The position numbers and the translations under genes were made by a program. From Rhodospirillaceae bacterium (GTDB lineage: Bacteria; Pseudomonadota; Alphaproteobacteria; Bin65), in assembly GCA_028819475.1 (NCBI GenBank), contig JAPPLJ010000013.1, positions 22,769 to 86,768 of the forward strand: a stretch of DNA of 64,000 bases. The letters run 5' to 3'. Shown here in pieces: positions 34,187-44,176 of this stretch (position 1 is the stretch's first letter; each line of letters starts with the position of its first letter). The notes beneath the pieces are model-generated. The model did not search any database. It saw only the letters and a list, made by a program, of their open reading frames with translations, and was not told the DNA's origin.

Positions 34187-34990
34187 TCAGCCCATCCGCA
34201 TGCCGCCGGAGATGGAGATGGTCTGGCCGGTCATGCCGTCGGATTCGGGCGAGGCGAGATAGACCGCGATATGGGCGATCTCTTCCGGCTGGAGCAATCG
34301 GCCCGTCGGTATCCTGGACACCATCGCCGCCTTGAAGGCGTCGAAGTCCATCCCCGCCCGCTCGGCATGGCTTTCGAACTCGCCGATCATGTCGGTCTCG
34401 ACGAAGCCGGGGCAGATGGCGTTGACCCGGATGCCGGCGGCGGCGTTCTCCAGCGCGGCGCAGCGGGTCAGCGCGACGACCGCATGTTTCGAGGCGTTGT
34501 AGGCCGCCTGGTTCGGGCTCTCCCATTTGCCCGCGGTCGAGGCGATGTTGACGATCTTGCCGCGGCCCCGGTCCTGCATGTGGCGCAGGGCCCGCTGCAT
34601 GACGTGAAACGTGCCGTAGGCGTTGACCCGCATGACCCGGTCGAACTCGTCCGCCGTGTATTCGGTGAACGGCTTGCCGGTGTAAATGCCGGCATTATTG
34701 ACCACGATGTCGATTCCCCCGAAGGCCTCGACCGCCGCGGCGAACAGGGCCTCGACGCTCGCCTCGTCGGCGACGTCCACCGCCCCGGTTGCGACCCGGC
34801 GGCCGGCGGCGCCGACATGCGCCTCGATTTCAGCAAGGTTGGTGCGCGCAGTCGCGCTCAGGAACAGGTCGGCGCCCTCGCGGGCGAAAGCCTCGGCGAT
34901 CGCCCGGCCGATGCCGCGGCTGGCGCCGGTGATCAGCGCCGTCGCCCCGGCGAGGCGTCCGGCGGGGGACGGAGCAGTCTCGATGGTCAT
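34187..34990 (-). CDS. Short-chain dehydrogenase/reductase (SDR)
   Basis: The 267-residue enzyme is a classical NAD(P)-dependent SDR. The cofactor motif TGASRGIG is near residue 21, NNAG follows, and the catalytic Ser, Tyr and Lys are in [23 protein letters not shown]. The tail [21 protein letters not shown] is typical of FabG-like proteins. The ATG at 34990 (MTIETAPSP) is preferred; longer frames extend antisense to ubiE and are not real. It is divergent from ubiE with a 159-nt gap. The substrate cannot be inferred; 3-oxoacyl or polyol substrates are common in this subfamily. Confidence 0.9.
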   Translation of the reverse strand: MTIETAPSPAGRLAGATALITGASRGIGRAIAEAFAREGADLFLSATARTNLAEIEAHVGAAGRRVATGAVDVADEASVEALFAAAVEAFGGIDIVVNNAGIYTGKPFTEYTADEFDRVMRVNAYGTFHVMQRALRHMQDRGRGKIVNIASTAGKWESPNQAAYNASKHAVVALTRCAALENAAAGIRVNAICPGFVETDMIGEFESHAERAGMDFDAFKAAMVSRIPTGRLLQPEEIAHIAVYLASPESDGMTGQTISISGGMRMG

Positions 34991-35149
34991 AGCGGGAGCA
35001 TAGCCGGAACAGCGCGAATGGCCAGCAGCACCCGCGCCGCAGAACGGCTTTCCGGAATCCGGAAGCCCGCCGTGCGGCCTCCGATGCGATAACCCCATGC
35101 GATAACAAGGCGGCTGGCGGCACGGCGCGCGCGCGCTTACCTGTGATCC

Positions 35150-35905
35150 ATGACAAATCCGGCCGATAGCAACGACAGCGCCGATTTCGGCTTCCGCACC
35201 GTGGCGGCGGACGAGAAGCGGCACCTGGTGCGCGGCGTGTTCGACAGCGTCGCCGCGCGCTACGACCTGATGAACGACCTGATGTCCGGCGGGCTGCACC
35301 GGCTGTGGAAGCGCGAGATGATCGCGATGCTGCGCCCGTCGGCCGGCCGCACTCTGCTCGATGTGGCCGGCGGCACCGGCGACGTCGCCTTCCTGTGGCG
35401 GCGCCGGGGCGGCGGACCGGCCATCGTCTGCGATATCAACGCCGGCATGGTGGCTCAGGGGCGGGACCGCGGGATCGACCGGGGCCTCCTGGAGGGCGTC
35501 GACTGGCTGTGCGGCGACGCCGAGCGGCTGCCGCTGCCCGACCGCAGCGTCGATGCCGTGACCATCGCCTTCGGGCTGCGCAACGTGACGGACAAGCCGG
35601 CGGCGCTCGCCGACATGCGCCGGGTGCTGCGGCCGGGCGGCCGGTTCCTGTGCCTGGAATTCGGCGCCGTTTCGATCCCCCTGCTGGGCGAACTCTACGA
35701 CCGCTACTCCTTCGCCGTCCTGCCGCGCATCGGCGAGATCGTGACCGGCGACGGCGACGCCTACCGCTACCTGGTAGAAAGCATCCGCCGCTTCCCGCCG
35801 CAGCCGGAACTGGCCGCCATGATGACCGGCGCCGGGTTCGCCCGGGTGAACTGGCGCGATCTCACCGGCGGCATCGTCGCCATCCATTCGGGCTGGCGGA
35901 TATAG
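35150..35905 (+). CDS. ubiE: Ubiquinone biosynthesis C-methyltransferase UbiE
   Basis: The 251-residue SAM-dependent methyltransferase carries the UbiE signatures: [41 protein letters not shown] at the start, the SAM site [14 protein letters not shown], and [28 protein letters not shown]. It methylates the ring of the quinone precursor (2-methoxy-6-polyprenyl-1,4-benzoquinol). The ubiB gene follows after 25 nt, the standard alphaproteobacterial arrangement. Confidence 0.96.
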   Translation: MTNPADSNDSADFGFRTVAADEKRHLVRGVFDSVAARYDLMNDLMSGGLHRLWKREMIAMLRPSAGRTLLDVAGGTGDVAFLWRRRGGGPAIVCDINAGMVAQGRDRGIDRGLLEGVDWLCGDAERLPLPDRSVDAVTIAFGLRNVTDKPAALADMRRVLRPGGRFLCLEFGAVSIPLLGELYDRYSFAVLPRIGEIVTGDGDAYRYLVESIRRFPPQPELAAMMTGAGFARVNWRDLTGGIVAIHSGWRI

Positions 35906-35930
35906 GGTCCGGCGGCCCGGCGCGCGCCCG

Positions 35931-37439
35931 ATGTTCCGCTCCGTCCGCAACGTCTCCCGGCTGATTGCCATCGCCTATACGCTGGCGCGCCACGATGCCC
36001 TGTTCCCGCTCGAACAGCTTCATATCGCGCCCTTCGCGCTGTGGATCGGCCGGCGCTTCCGCAAGCGGGAGATCGCGGGCCGGCCGGGCGAACGGCTGGC
36101 GCTGGCGCTCCAGCGCCTGGGCCCGAGTTTCATCAAGCTCGGCCAGATGCTGTCGACCCGGCCCGACCTTCTGGGCGAGCAGGTCGCGGGCGACCTGGCG
36201 GCGCTGCAGGACCGGCTGCCGCCGTTCGACGGCGCGCTGGCGCGGCGCATGATCGAGGAGGAATTCGGCCGGCCGGTCGGCGAATTGTTCCGCCAGTTCG
36301 ACAACCGGGCCGTCGCGGCGGCCTCCATCGCCCAGGTGCATTTCGCCGTTACGGCCGATGGCCGGGAAGTCGCCGTCAAGGTGTTGCGCCCGGATATCGA
36401 GGCCGCCTTCGCGCGCGATCTGGACCTGCTCTACTGGGTCGCCGGCCTGGTGCACCGCCTGCGGCCCGACCTGCGGCGACTCAAGCCGGTCGAGGTGGTG
36501 AAGACCTTCGCCGATTCGACCCGGGTGGAGATGGACCTGCGCATGGAGGCCGCCGCCGCGCGCGAACTGGCGGAAAATTTCGACGACGACCCGACGTTCC
36601 GCACGCCGGACGTGGACTGGGAGCGCACCGGCCGCCGGGTGCTCACCCTGGAGCGGATCCAGGGCATTCCGGTAGACCAGCGCGACCGCCTGATCGAAGC
36701 CGGCCACGACCCGACCGGGATTCTCGGCAATGCGGCGGCGGTGTTCTTCAACCAGGTGTTCCGCGACGGCTTTTTCCACGCCGACCAGCATCCCGGCAAC
36801 GCCTTCGTCGACGCCGAGGGCCGGATCGTCGCCGTCGATTTCGGCATCATGGGCCGGCTCGACCGCGAAACCCGCTATTACCTGGCCGACATGCTGATGG
36901 GCTTCCTGAGCCGCGACTACCGGGCGGTCGCCGACGTCCATTTCCGCGCCGGCTACATCCCGCCGAACCAGTCGCGCGCCGCCTTCGCGCTGGCGCTGCG
37001 GGCGATCGCCGAGCCGATCTTCGACCGGCCGCTGCACGACATCTCGATCGCCCGGCTGCTCGGCCTGCTGTTTCAGGTCACCGAACGGTTCGAGATAGAG
37101 ACGCAGCCGCAACTGCTGCTCCTGCAGAAGACGATGCTGGTGACCGAGGGCGTCGGCCGCACGCTCAACCCGGACATCAACATGTGGACGCTCGCCCGGC
37201 CGCTGATCGAAGCCTGGATGCGCGAACACCGCGGCCCGCAGGCCCGCATTGCCGAACAGCTGCGCGCCGTCGCGGAGGCGGCCGAGCGCCTGCCGGCCAC
37301 GATGCGCAACCTCGACCGGGCGCTCGAACGGCTCGGCCGGCCGGACGAAACGGACCCGCCCGCGCCGCCGGCCCGGCAATGGCCCTACTGGGCCGCCATC
37401 GCCCTGCTGGCCGCCGCGGCGCTGGCGCTGCTGTTCTGA
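35931..37439 (+). CDS. ubiB: Ubiquinone biosynthesis kinase-like protein UbiB
   Basis: The 502-residue protein is an ABC1/ADCK-type atypical kinase-like ATPase needed for ubiquinone synthesis. The KxGQ motif is in LGPSFIKLGQMLSTRPDLL, the Ala-rich loop region is NRAVAAASIAQVHFAV, and the metal-site DFG-like segment is VDFGIMGRLD. Two C-terminal hydrophobic stretches (WPYWAAIALLAAAALALLF) anchor it to the membrane, as usual for UbiB. It is co-directional with ubiE and 25 nt from it. Confidence 0.95.
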   Translation: MFRSVRNVSRLIAIAYTLARHDALFPLEQLHIAPFALWIGRRFRKREIAGRPGERLALALQRLGPSFIKLGQMLSTRPDLLGEQVAGDLAALQDRLPPFDGALARRMIEEEFGRPVGELFRQFDNRAVAAASIAQVHFAVTADGREVAVKVLRPDIEAAFARDLDLLYWVAGLVHRLRPDLRRLKPVEVVKTFADSTRVEMDLRMEAAAARELAENFDDDPTFRTPDVDWERTGRRVLTLERIQGIPVDQRDRLIEAGHDPTGILGNAAAVFFNQVFRDGFFHADQHPGNAFVDAEGRIVAVDFGIMGRLDRETRYYLADMLMGFLSRDYRAVADVHFRAGYIPPNQSRAAFALALRAIAEPIFDRPLHDISIARLLGLLFQVTERFEIETQPQLLLLQKTMLVTEGVGRTLNPDINMWTLARPLIEAWMREHRGPQARIAEQLRAVAEAAERLPATMRNLDRALERLGRPDETDPPAPPARQWPYWAAIALLAAAALALLF

Positions 37440-37524
37440 ACAGCGGTCGAAAGACCTGGCGTTTGCGTCGGAATCGAACCGGCTGAGGGGGGTTGAATTA
37501 CGTATTGATACTAATTAGTTAAAT

Positions 37525-37544
37525 ATGAGACAAAATTGTTTCAT
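37525..37544. promoter_or_regulatory. Near-perfect 20-bp palindrome upstream of the TetR gene, candidate operator
   Basis: ATGAGACAAAATTGTTTCAT is a 20-bp inverted repeat with only two unpaired positions per half (the fifth base pair and the centre). It ends 29 nt before the TetR start, within an AT-rich promoter-like patch that also contains the 10-bp palindrome ACTAATTAGT at 37510-37519. TetR-type regulators usually bind palindromes of about this size over their own promoters. The assignment rests on symmetry and position. Confidence 0.6.
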
Positions 37545-37573
37545 TTGCGTGTCAGAAAATCGAGCCAGTTCCC

Positions 37574-38176
37574 GTGAATTCCGACGTCGTTCAATCTCCG
37601 CACCGGCCGCGCAGGCCGTCGACCCGCTCCGCTATCGTCGATGCCGCCATCGCCACACTTGCCGGCAACCCGGACGCCGGCATGTCGGCAATCGCCGATA
37701 CCGCAGGCGTGAGCCGCGCCACCCTTCACCGGCATTTTCCGGGCCGGCAAAGCCTCATCGATGCCATCGGCCTCCTGGCGATCCGGGAAACCGATGCGGC
37801 CGTGAGCGCGATCGACCATGCGAACATGGCCAGCGCCGATTATCTCCGCGCGGTCTTCGACGCCGTCGTTCCCCTCGGGGACCGCTATCATTTCCTGGCC
37901 GTGACGGCACAGGGCGCCGCCAGCGAGGAAGTCAGAACGGCCTATGCCCGTCAAATTCGCGGCGTCGAAGAGATGGTGCGCTGGATGGCGCGCGACGGCG
38001 CGGTGGCCGCGGACGTCCCGGTCGACTGGGCGGTGCTGGTCATCGATTCCCTGATCTACACCGCCTGGACCTCGGTGCGCGATGGCGCCGTTGCGCCGCG
38101 CCAGGCTGCGGCGCTCGCCTGCCGGACCTTTCTGTCCGGCCTGTCCGGCCTCTCCGGCCCGGCGAGGGACGAATGA
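37574..38176 (+). CDS. TetR/AcrR family transcriptional regulator
   Basis: The 200-residue regulator has an N-terminal TetR helix-turn-helix (TRSAIVDAAIATLAGNPDAGMSAIADTAGVSRATLHRHFPGRQSLIDAIG), followed by an all-helical ligand domain. It starts with GTG. A 20-bp palindrome sits just upstream. Its stop overlaps the start of the small membrane-protein gene by 4 nt, so the two are co-translated. The Rieske dioxygenase gene downstream may be part of the regulon. The ligand is unknown. Confidence 0.9.
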   Translation: MNSDVVQSPHRPRRPSTRSAIVDAAIATLAGNPDAGMSAIADTAGVSRATLHRHFPGRQSLIDAIGLLAIRETDAAVSAIDHANMASADYLRAVFDAVVPLGDRYHFLAVTAQGAASEEVRTAYARQIRGVEEMVRWMARDGAVAADVPVDWAVLVIDSLIYTAWTSVRDGAVAPRQAAALACRTFLSGLSGLSGPARDE

Positions 38177-38463
38177 TGGCGTTCGCCGTCCTGCGGCGCC
38201 GGATGCCCGGTCTGCCGGGATCGAAACCGCTGACCGCCGCCGTGCTGCTGGCGCTGGCGGCGGCAACGTTGCTCGAGTGGTACTGGCCGTGGGGGCTGCT
38301 CTTTCTCTACTGGGTCGCCGCCGGTCTCCGGTCGGGCGATGCGTTCCTCGTCGAACCGATCTCGAGGGCGCGCAACCCGATCCTGTACTGGGCGATCACC
38401 GCGATGTGGGCCGGGTTCGGCCTCTGGACGCTGTATGCGGATCTGGTCTGGCGCTTCGCCTGA
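38173..38463 (+). CDS. Small membrane protein coupled to the TetR gene
   Basis: The 96-residue protein has two to three membrane segments: LTAAVLLALAAATLLEWYWPWGLLFLYWVAAGL and ILYWAITAMWAGFGLWTLYADLVW. It overlaps the TetR stop (ATGA), and a second ATG follows immediately. No family is recognised. The co-translation with a regulator suggests it may be part of an efflux or membrane-stress response controlled by that regulator; this is inference from position. Confidence 0.75.
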   Translation: MMAFAVLRRRMPGLPGSKPLTAAVLLALAAATLLEWYWPWGLLFLYWVAAGLRSGDAFLVEPISRARNPILYWAITAMWAGFGLWTLYADLVWRFA

Positions 38464-38530
38464 CGCAGGCCGGGCCGGGCGACCGCGCCATGCGGCGGGC
38501 AGGACCGTATCGATGGACGGGGAGTGCGCC

Positions 38531-39805
38531 ATGAATATTGTTGCCAGCGGTCCAGCCCGCGCCGGGCATGCGATGCCGGACCGGCCGGCCCAGCAATTGC
38601 CGCGCGAGGCCTACACGAGCCCGGCGTGGTTCGCGCGGGAGCGCCGCGACCTGTTCGGACGAAGCTGGACCTGTGCGGGGGCCGCCGCCGACCTTGCGGC
38701 GCCGGGCGCCTACGCGACGGTCGCGGCCGGGGACTTTCCGCTGGCCGTCCTGCGCGACGCGTGCGGGACGTTGCGCGCCTTTCACAATCTCTGCCGCCAT
38801 CGCGGAACGGAACTGCTCGAAGGCGCCGGAAGGCTGGACCGGTCGCGCATCGTGTGCCCGTACCATCGGTGGACCTACGGCCTCGACGGCGCCCTGCGCG
38901 CCGTACCCATGCAGGCGCAGTGCTTCGCCGGCCTGGATGCCGCGGAATTTTCGCTCCTTCCCGCGGCGGTCGGCGAATTGGGCGGCCTCGTCTTCGTTCA
39001 TCCCGATCCCGGCGCCGACTTTGCCGACTGGCGCGGCGACCTGGACCGGGCGGTCTGGCCGCACCGGTTCGAGCGGATGAGCGCCGGACCGGAGATGACC
39101 TGGGAGATGAACTGCAACTGGAAGGTGTTCGTCGAGAACGCCATCGACGGTTATCACCTCGCCTATCTGCACCGCGAAACCCTCGGCGGGCCCCGTGCCG
39201 ACCGCAACGTCTGGGATGTCCACGGCCGCCATCTCGTCTGGTACTCGACCGAAACCGGCCGCAAGACCTGCCTGCCGGAGACGGTCGCCAAGGCTGCCGG
39301 CGGCGGGGGCGCGCACGTCATCGAAGGCGCCGGTTCAGGCGAGTATGGCGGTGTGTTTCTGCTGTTCCCGAACACGATCGTGACCGCGACGCCGACCGAA
39401 TTGACCGTTTCCAGGCTGGAGGGCGTGGCGGCCGACGTCACCCGCTTGTCTGCGCGTGTCTGGCGGCGCAAGAGCGCGGCCTGGCCGAAATGGTTCGACC
39501 GGGACAATGTAGAGGACGCACCCGGCTACGACCCGTCCAGCGGAGTTTTCCGGCTCTCCAGCCTCGACCGCCATCCGCTGGAGACCGGCGACTTCCATTG
39601 GGAAGACGTGTGGGTCTGCGAGAAGATGCAGCGCTCGCTGCACTCGCCGATGTACCGGGTCGGCCGCCTGGCCGCCGGCGCGGGCGCCGAGGCGCCTCTG
39701 GAAGTCTTCCAGCGCAATGTCCTGGACTACATGGCTCCGGCGACGGCTTCCACGCCGCCTCTCCCCGATGCGCCGCCGGCGCTGGAGGCAAGTGGTCTTC
39801 AATAG
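38531..39805 (+). CDS. Rieske aromatic ring-hydroxylating dioxygenase, alpha subunit
   Basis: The 424-residue protein has a Rieske [2Fe-2S] site (NLCRHRGTELL and CPYHRWTYGLDG, residues about 95-125) and a catalytic domain with the iron site in VENAIDGYHLAYLHRETLGG. The order and length fit large subunits of aromatic or choline/carnitine-type oxygenases. The ATG at 38531 is selected because the homologous sequence (LPREAYTSPAWFARERRDLFGRSW) follows closely. No beta subunit or reductase gene adjoins it, so it may be homomeric and use a shared reductase. Regulation by the upstream TetR is plausible. Confidence 0.9.
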   Translation: MNIVASGPARAGHAMPDRPAQQLPREAYTSPAWFARERRDLFGRSWTCAGAAADLAAPGAYATVAAGDFPLAVLRDACGTLRAFHNLCRHRGTELLEGAGRLDRSRIVCPYHRWTYGLDGALRAVPMQAQCFAGLDAAEFSLLPAAVGELGGLVFVHPDPGADFADWRGDLDRAVWPHRFERMSAGPEMTWEMNCNWKVFVENAIDGYHLAYLHRETLGGPRADRNVWDVHGRHLVWYSTETGRKTCLPETVAKAAGGGGAHVIEGAGSGEYGGVFLLFPNTIVTATPTELTVSRLEGVAADVTRLSARVWRRKSAAWPKWFDRDNVEDAPGYDPSSGVFRLSSLDRHPLETGDFHWEDVWVCEKMQRSLHSPMYRVGRLAAGAGAEAPLEVFQRNVLDYMAPATASTPPLPDAPPALEASGLQ

Positions 39806-39979
39806 AGTCGCCGCAGCCGACGCACGCGACGGCCGACCGGCGGCAGAAGGTCTGTCCGGAACCGCAATCGCCAAAACACTTGCTTCGCGTTTGCCGTCTT
39901 GCCACTTTGCGCCCTCACCAAAAATGGGGCGGCGCGCGTCGTCCCGACAGAAAAGAACAGACCCAGGGAGAAGCATGGC

Positions 39980-42004
39980 ATGGCCGGAACCACCGACCCG
40001 AGATGCGTGGCGCTTGTCGGACCCTATCTGAGCGGCAAGACGACCCTTCTGGAAGCCATGCTGATGGCGGCCGGCCGGATCCAGCGCAAGGGGAGCGTGC
40101 CCGCGGGCAATACGGTCGGCGACGCCTCGCCGGAATCCCGCGAACGGGAAATGAGCACCGAGATCAACGTCGCGAATTTCGACTATCTCGGCGATCACTG
40201 GACCGTCCTGGACTGTCCCGGCTCGGTGGAATTCCAGCAGGACACGCGCCATGCGCTGATGGTCGCCGACATTGCCGTGGTGGTCTGCGAACCCTCGGTC
40301 GACAAGGCGATGATGACCGCGCCGGTCCTCAAATTCCTCGACGATCACGAGATTCCGCACTGCCTGTTCCTCAACAAGATCGACCATATGGCCGGGACCA
40401 CCGTCCCGGAGATGATGGAGGCCCTGCAGGGCGCCTCGGACAAGCCGCTGGTGCTGCGCCATGTGCCGATCGCCAACGGCGAGGCGATCACCGGCTATGT
40501 CGATCTGGCGAGCGAACGGGCCTACGAATATCAGGCAGGCAGCGAATCGAAGCTGATCCAGGTCCCGTCCGACATGGAGGACGACGGCGCGCTGGCGCGG
40601 CAGGAAATGCTCGAATCCCTGGCGGATTTCGACGACGGCCTGCTGGAGCAGTTGCTTGAGGACGCCATTCCGCCCAAGGAAGAGGTCTATGGCTACCTGA
40701 CCGCGACCCTGCGGTCGGACAGCATCGTGCCTGTGTTCATCGGCTCGGCCCAGTACGACGCCGGCATCCGGCGGCTGCTCAAGGTGCTGCGCCACGAGGC
40801 GCCCGGCGTGGCGTCGGTCCGCGAGCGGCTGGAACTGGGCGATTGGAGCGGCAACGGCGCAACCGTCTTCAAGACGCTCTACATGCCCCACACCGGCAAG
40901 CTCTCGATCGCCCGCGTCCTCGACGGCGAGATCAAGGACGGCATGAGCCTGAACGGCAACCGGGTCAGCGGCATGAACCGGCTGAACGGCTACGACCAGG
41001 AGAAGGTTTCCCGGGCCGGCACGGGCGACGTCGTCGCGCTCGGCCGGATGGAGGCCGTCAGGACAGGCGAGACCCTGGTCGATGGCGGCGGCGCGCCGGA
41101 TACCCTGTGGCCGCCGCCGGCCATGTCGCTGTTCGCGCTCGCCGTCGAGGCGGAAAAACGCGAGGACGAGGTCAAGCTGACCGGCGCCATGGGCCGCATG
41201 GCGGAGGAAGACCCTTCGCTCATCCTCGAACACAACCAGGATACCCGCGAGCTGGTGCTGGCCGGCCAGGGCGAGATCCACCTCAAGGTCGCGATCGGCC
41301 GGCTCAAGAGCAAATACAATCTGACGGTGGCGGGCCGGCGGCCGAAGGTCGCCTACAAAGAAACCATCAAGCAGCCGGTCTCCCAGCACGCCCGGCACAA
41401 GAAGCAGTCGGGCGGTCACGGCCAGTTCGGCGACGTGCATGTGGATATCAAGCCGCTGCCCCGCGGCGCGGGCTTCGAGTTCCAGGATACGATCGTCGGC
41501 GGCCGGGTGCCGCGCCAGTATATTCCGGCGGTCGAGGCCGGCGTGAAGGAGTATATGTCGTCCGGGCCGCTCGGCTTTCCGGTGGTCGACGTTTCGGTGA
41601 CGCTGACCGACGGCCAGTATCATTCGGTCGACAGTTCCGACCAGGCCTTCAAGACCGCCGGATCGCTCGCCATGCGCGAAGGGATGCCGAAGGCGCGGCC
41701 TGTCCTGCTCGAGCCGATCTACGACGTGAAGATTTCCGCGCCGTCCCACTTCACGTCGAACATCCAGGGCCTGATCAGCGGCCGGCGCGGCCAGATCCTC
41801 GGCTTCGATTCGAAGGCGGGCTGGAACAACTGGGACGAGATCAGCGCCAAGCTGCCCCAGGCCGAACTGCAGGACCTGATCATCGAGCTGCGCTCGCTGA
41901 CCCAGGGCGTCGGCACCTTCGAATACGCCTTCGACTATCTCCAGGAACTGACCGGCCGCCTCGCCGACCAGGTCGTCCAGGCCTACAGCGAAGACGCGGG
42001 CTGA
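39980..42004 (+). CDS. Elongation factor G-like GTPase (EF-G paralogue)
   Basis: The 674-residue protein shows all EF-G domains. G1 is GPYLSGKTTL (residues 14-23), NKID is near 132, and domain IV includes KHKKQSGGHGQFGDVHVDIKPL-like sequence (HARHKKQSGGHGQFG). The G3 box, DTPGH in true EF-G, reads DCPGS here, so the catalytic His is Ser82. This marks a divergent paralogue, not the main translocase, and may slow GTP hydrolysis. The ATG at 39980 is used; longer starts add a cysteine-rich leader. It stands alone rather than in a str operon. The cellular role of such paralogues is not settled. Confidence 0.88.
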   Translation: MAGTTDPRCVALVGPYLSGKTTLLEAMLMAAGRIQRKGSVPAGNTVGDASPESREREMSTEINVANFDYLGDHWTVLDCPGSVEFQQDTRHALMVADIAVVVCEPSVDKAMMTAPVLKFLDDHEIPHCLFLNKIDHMAGTTVPEMMEALQGASDKPLVLRHVPIANGEAITGYVDLASERAYEYQAGSESKLIQVPSDMEDDGALARQEMLESLADFDDGLLEQLLEDAIPPKEEVYGYLTATLRSDSIVPVFIGSAQYDAGIRRLLKVLRHEAPGVASVRERLELGDWSGNGATVFKTLYMPHTGKLSIARVLDGEIKDGMSLNGNRVSGMNRLNGYDQEKVSRAGTGDVVALGRMEAVRTGETLVDGGGAPDTLWPPPAMSLFALAVEAEKREDEVKLTGAMGRMAEEDPSLILEHNQDTRELVLAGQGEIHLKVAIGRLKSKYNLTVAGRRPKVAYKETIKQPVSQHARHKKQSGGHGQFGDVHVDIKPLPRGAGFEFQDTIVGGRVPRQYIPAVEAGVKEYMSSGPLGFPVVDVSVTLTDGQYHSVDSSDQAFKTAGSLAMREGMPKARPVLLEPIYDVKISAPSHFTSNIQGLISGRRGQILGFDSKAGWNNWDEISAKLPQAELQDLIIELRSLTQGVGTFEYAFDYLQELTGRLADQVVQAYSEDAG

Positions 42005-42052
42005 CGGGCGCGACGGAGCAATCGGACAGGACAGCGCAATTCGGTTCCGGCT

Positions 42053-42081
42053 GTAGGGGAGGGTTTGAAACCCTCCCCTAC
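42053..42081. terminator. Perfect 14-bp hairpin between the EF-G paralogue and dxs
   Basis: GTAGGGGAGGGTTT and AAACCCTCCCCTAC are perfect inverted arms around a single G, giving a stem-loop of 12-14 bp. It lies 48 nt after the EF-G-like stop and between convergent genes, so it could terminate transcription from both sides. The T-run expected for an intrinsic terminator is short (TTT within the arm). This kind of palindrome also occurs as dispersed intergenic repeats in alphaproteobacteria. Confidence 0.6.
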
Positions 42082-42213
42082 GGTCGTGCCGCCTGGATCG
42101 GCGTCCCGGGAAATCGTCCGATGTGCTTTGGATGGCGTGCCGCGACCGCAGCTACGGTTCCGGTTGAAACGGACACTCGTCTGTAAAGGCCGGAGCGGCT
42201 CAAGCTATCCGCC

Positions 42214-44142
42214 CTACGCCGTCAGCTCCACATCCCCGGCGTCCGCGCCGAGGGCGGTGAGCGCGGTGTGCAGGATGTGGCGCGCGCTGAGGCCGGCGGC
42301 TTCGACCTGCTTCTCCGGCTTGTCCTGGTCGAAGAAGCGGTCGGCCTGGACCATCGGGCGGAATTTGAGCGTGCCGCGGTCGAGCAGGCCGTCATGGCTC
42401 ATGAACTGGCCGACGAAGCTGCCGAAGCCGCCGATCGAGCCCTCCTCGACGGTGATGAGCACTTCGTGCTCGCCGGCGAGGCGGCGGATCAGGTCTTCGT
42501 CCAGCGGCTTGGCGAAGCGCGCGTCGGCCACCGTCGTGCTCCAGCCGCGCGCCGCCAGCTCGTCCGCCGCCGCCAGCGAATCCTGCAGCCGCTGGCCGTA
42601 GGACAGGATGGCGACCGCATTGCCCTCGCGCACGATCCGGCCCTTGCCAATCTCCAGGGGCACGCCTTCCTCCGGCATCTCCATGCCGATGCCCTCGCCG
42701 CGCGGATAGCGGAAGCCGCAGGGCCGGTCGTCGATGGCGACGGCGGTCGCCACCATGTGGACCAGTTCGGATTCGTCCGAGCAGGCCATCAGCACGAAGC
42801 CGGGCAGGCAGCCGAGATAGGCGACATCGAACGAGCCCGCGTGGGTCTGCCCGTCGGCGCCGACCTGGCCGGCCCGGTCCATGGCGAAGCGCACCGGCAG
42901 TTTCTGGATCGCCACATCGTGGACGATCTGGTCGTAGCCGCGCTGGAGGAAGGTCGAATAGATCGCGCAGAACGGCTTCATGCCGTCGGCGGCGAGGCCG
43001 CCGGCGAAGGTCACCGCATGCTGTTCGGCGATGCCGACGTCGAAGGTCCGGTCCGGAAACGCCTTGCCGAACAGGTCGACCCCGGTACCCGACGGCATGG
43101 CCGCCGTGATGGCCACGATCCTGTCGTCCTTCTCCGCCTCCTTGATCAGGGCGTTGGCGAAGACCTTGGTGTAGTTCGGCGCGTTCGACGGCGGCTTGTA
43201 AAGCTCGCCGGTGACGACATCGAACTTGCCGACGCCGTGATACCGGTCGGCGGAGGACTCGGCCGGCTCGTAGCCCTTGCCCTTCTTGGTGACGCAGTGA
43301 ATCAGGATCGGGCCGCCCTGCGGATCGTCGCGGACGTTTTTCAGAACCGGGATCAGGTGGTCCAGATTGTGCCCGTCGATCGGGCCGACATAGTAGAGGC
43401 CCAGTTCCTCGAACAGGGTGCCGCCGGTCAGGAAGCCGCGGGCATATTCCTCCGCCCGCTGGGCCGCGCGCTCGATCTGGCGCGGGAACTTCTCGGCCAG
43501 CATCATCGTGAGTTGCCGTACCGACCGGAAGCTGCGCGAGGAGATCAGCCGGCTGAGATAGGCCGACAGCCCGCCCACCGGCGGCGCGATCGACATGTCG
43601 TTGTCGTTCAGAATGACGATCAGGCGCGCGCCCGTGACCGCCGCGTTGTTCATCGCCTCATAGGCCATGCCGGCGCTCATGGCGCCGTCGCCGATCACTG
43701 CAATGACGTGGCGGCCCTCCTTTTTCTGAAGCTCGCCCGACACCGCGAAACCCAGGCCGGCGGAAATCGAGGTCGAGCTGTGCGCGGCGCCGAACGGGTC
43801 GTAGACGCTTTCCGTTCGTTTGGTAAAGCCGTAGAGGCCGCCGCCCTGGCGGATCGTGCGGATCCGGTCGCGCCGTTCGGTGAGGATCTTGTGGGGATAG
43901 CACTGGTGGCCGACATCCCAGATCAGGATGTCCTCCGGCGTCTCGAACAGATAGTGGATCGCCGTCGTCAGCTCGACGACGCCGAGCCCGGCGCCGAGAT
44001 GGCCTCCGGTAACGGATACGGCCTCGACCGTTTCGGTCCGCAATTCGTCGGCGAACTGGCGCAACTCCTTGACATCGAGCTTGCGCAGATCGGCGGGCGA
44101 TTTGATCGTGTCGAGCAGTGGCGTCTTGCTTTTCTCGGACAT
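42214..44142 (-). CDS. dxs: 1-deoxy-D-xylulose-5-phosphate synthase
   Basis: The 642-residue thiamine-diphosphate enzyme condenses pyruvate and glyceraldehyde-3-phosphate, the first step of non-mevalonate isoprenoid synthesis. Landmarks are [36 protein letters not shown], the ThDP/metal site [17 protein letters not shown], and the transketolase region [35 protein letters not shown]. It is the last gene of xseB-ispA-dxs, 34 nt after ispA, the standard arrangement in alphaproteobacteria. The protein is complete. Confidence 0.97.
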   Translation of the reverse strand: MSEKSKTPLLDTIKSPADLRKLDVKELRQFADELRTETVEAVSVTGGHLGAGLGVVELTTAIHYLFETPEDILIWDVGHQCYPHKILTERRDRIRTIRQGGGLYGFTKRTESVYDPFGAAHSSTSISAGLGFAVSGELQKKEGRHVIAVIGDGAMSAGMAYEAMNNAAVTGARLIVILNDNDMSIAPPVGGLSAYLSRLISSRSFRSVRQLTMMLAEKFPRQIERAAQRAEEYARGFLTGGTLFEELGLYYVGPIDGHNLDHLIPVLKNVRDDPQGGPILIHCVTKKGKGYEPAESSADRYHGVGKFDVVTGELYKPPSNAPNYTKVFANALIKEAEKDDRIVAITAAMPSGTGVDLFGKAFPDRTFDVGIAEQHAVTFAGGLAADGMKPFCAIYSTFLQRGYDQIVHDVAIQKLPVRFAMDRAGQVGADGQTHAGSFDVAYLGCLPGFVLMACSDESELVHMVATAVAIDDRPCGFRYPRGEGIGMEMPEEGVPLEIGKGRIVREGNAVAILSYGQRLQDSLAAADELAARGWSTTVADARFAKPLDEDLIRRLAGEHEVLITVEEGSIGGFGSFVGQFMSHDGLLDRGTLKFRPMVQADRFFDQDKPEKQVEAAGLSARHILHTALTALGADAGDVELTA

Positions 44143-44176
44143 ATCGAACCGTCTCTCGTTTTCTGGAGGGTCCCGG

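Noticed and set aside
39335..41749. Minus-strand frame across the Rieske dioxygenase and EF-G paralogue
   Set aside because: It spans two well-supported genes and lacks any known motif.
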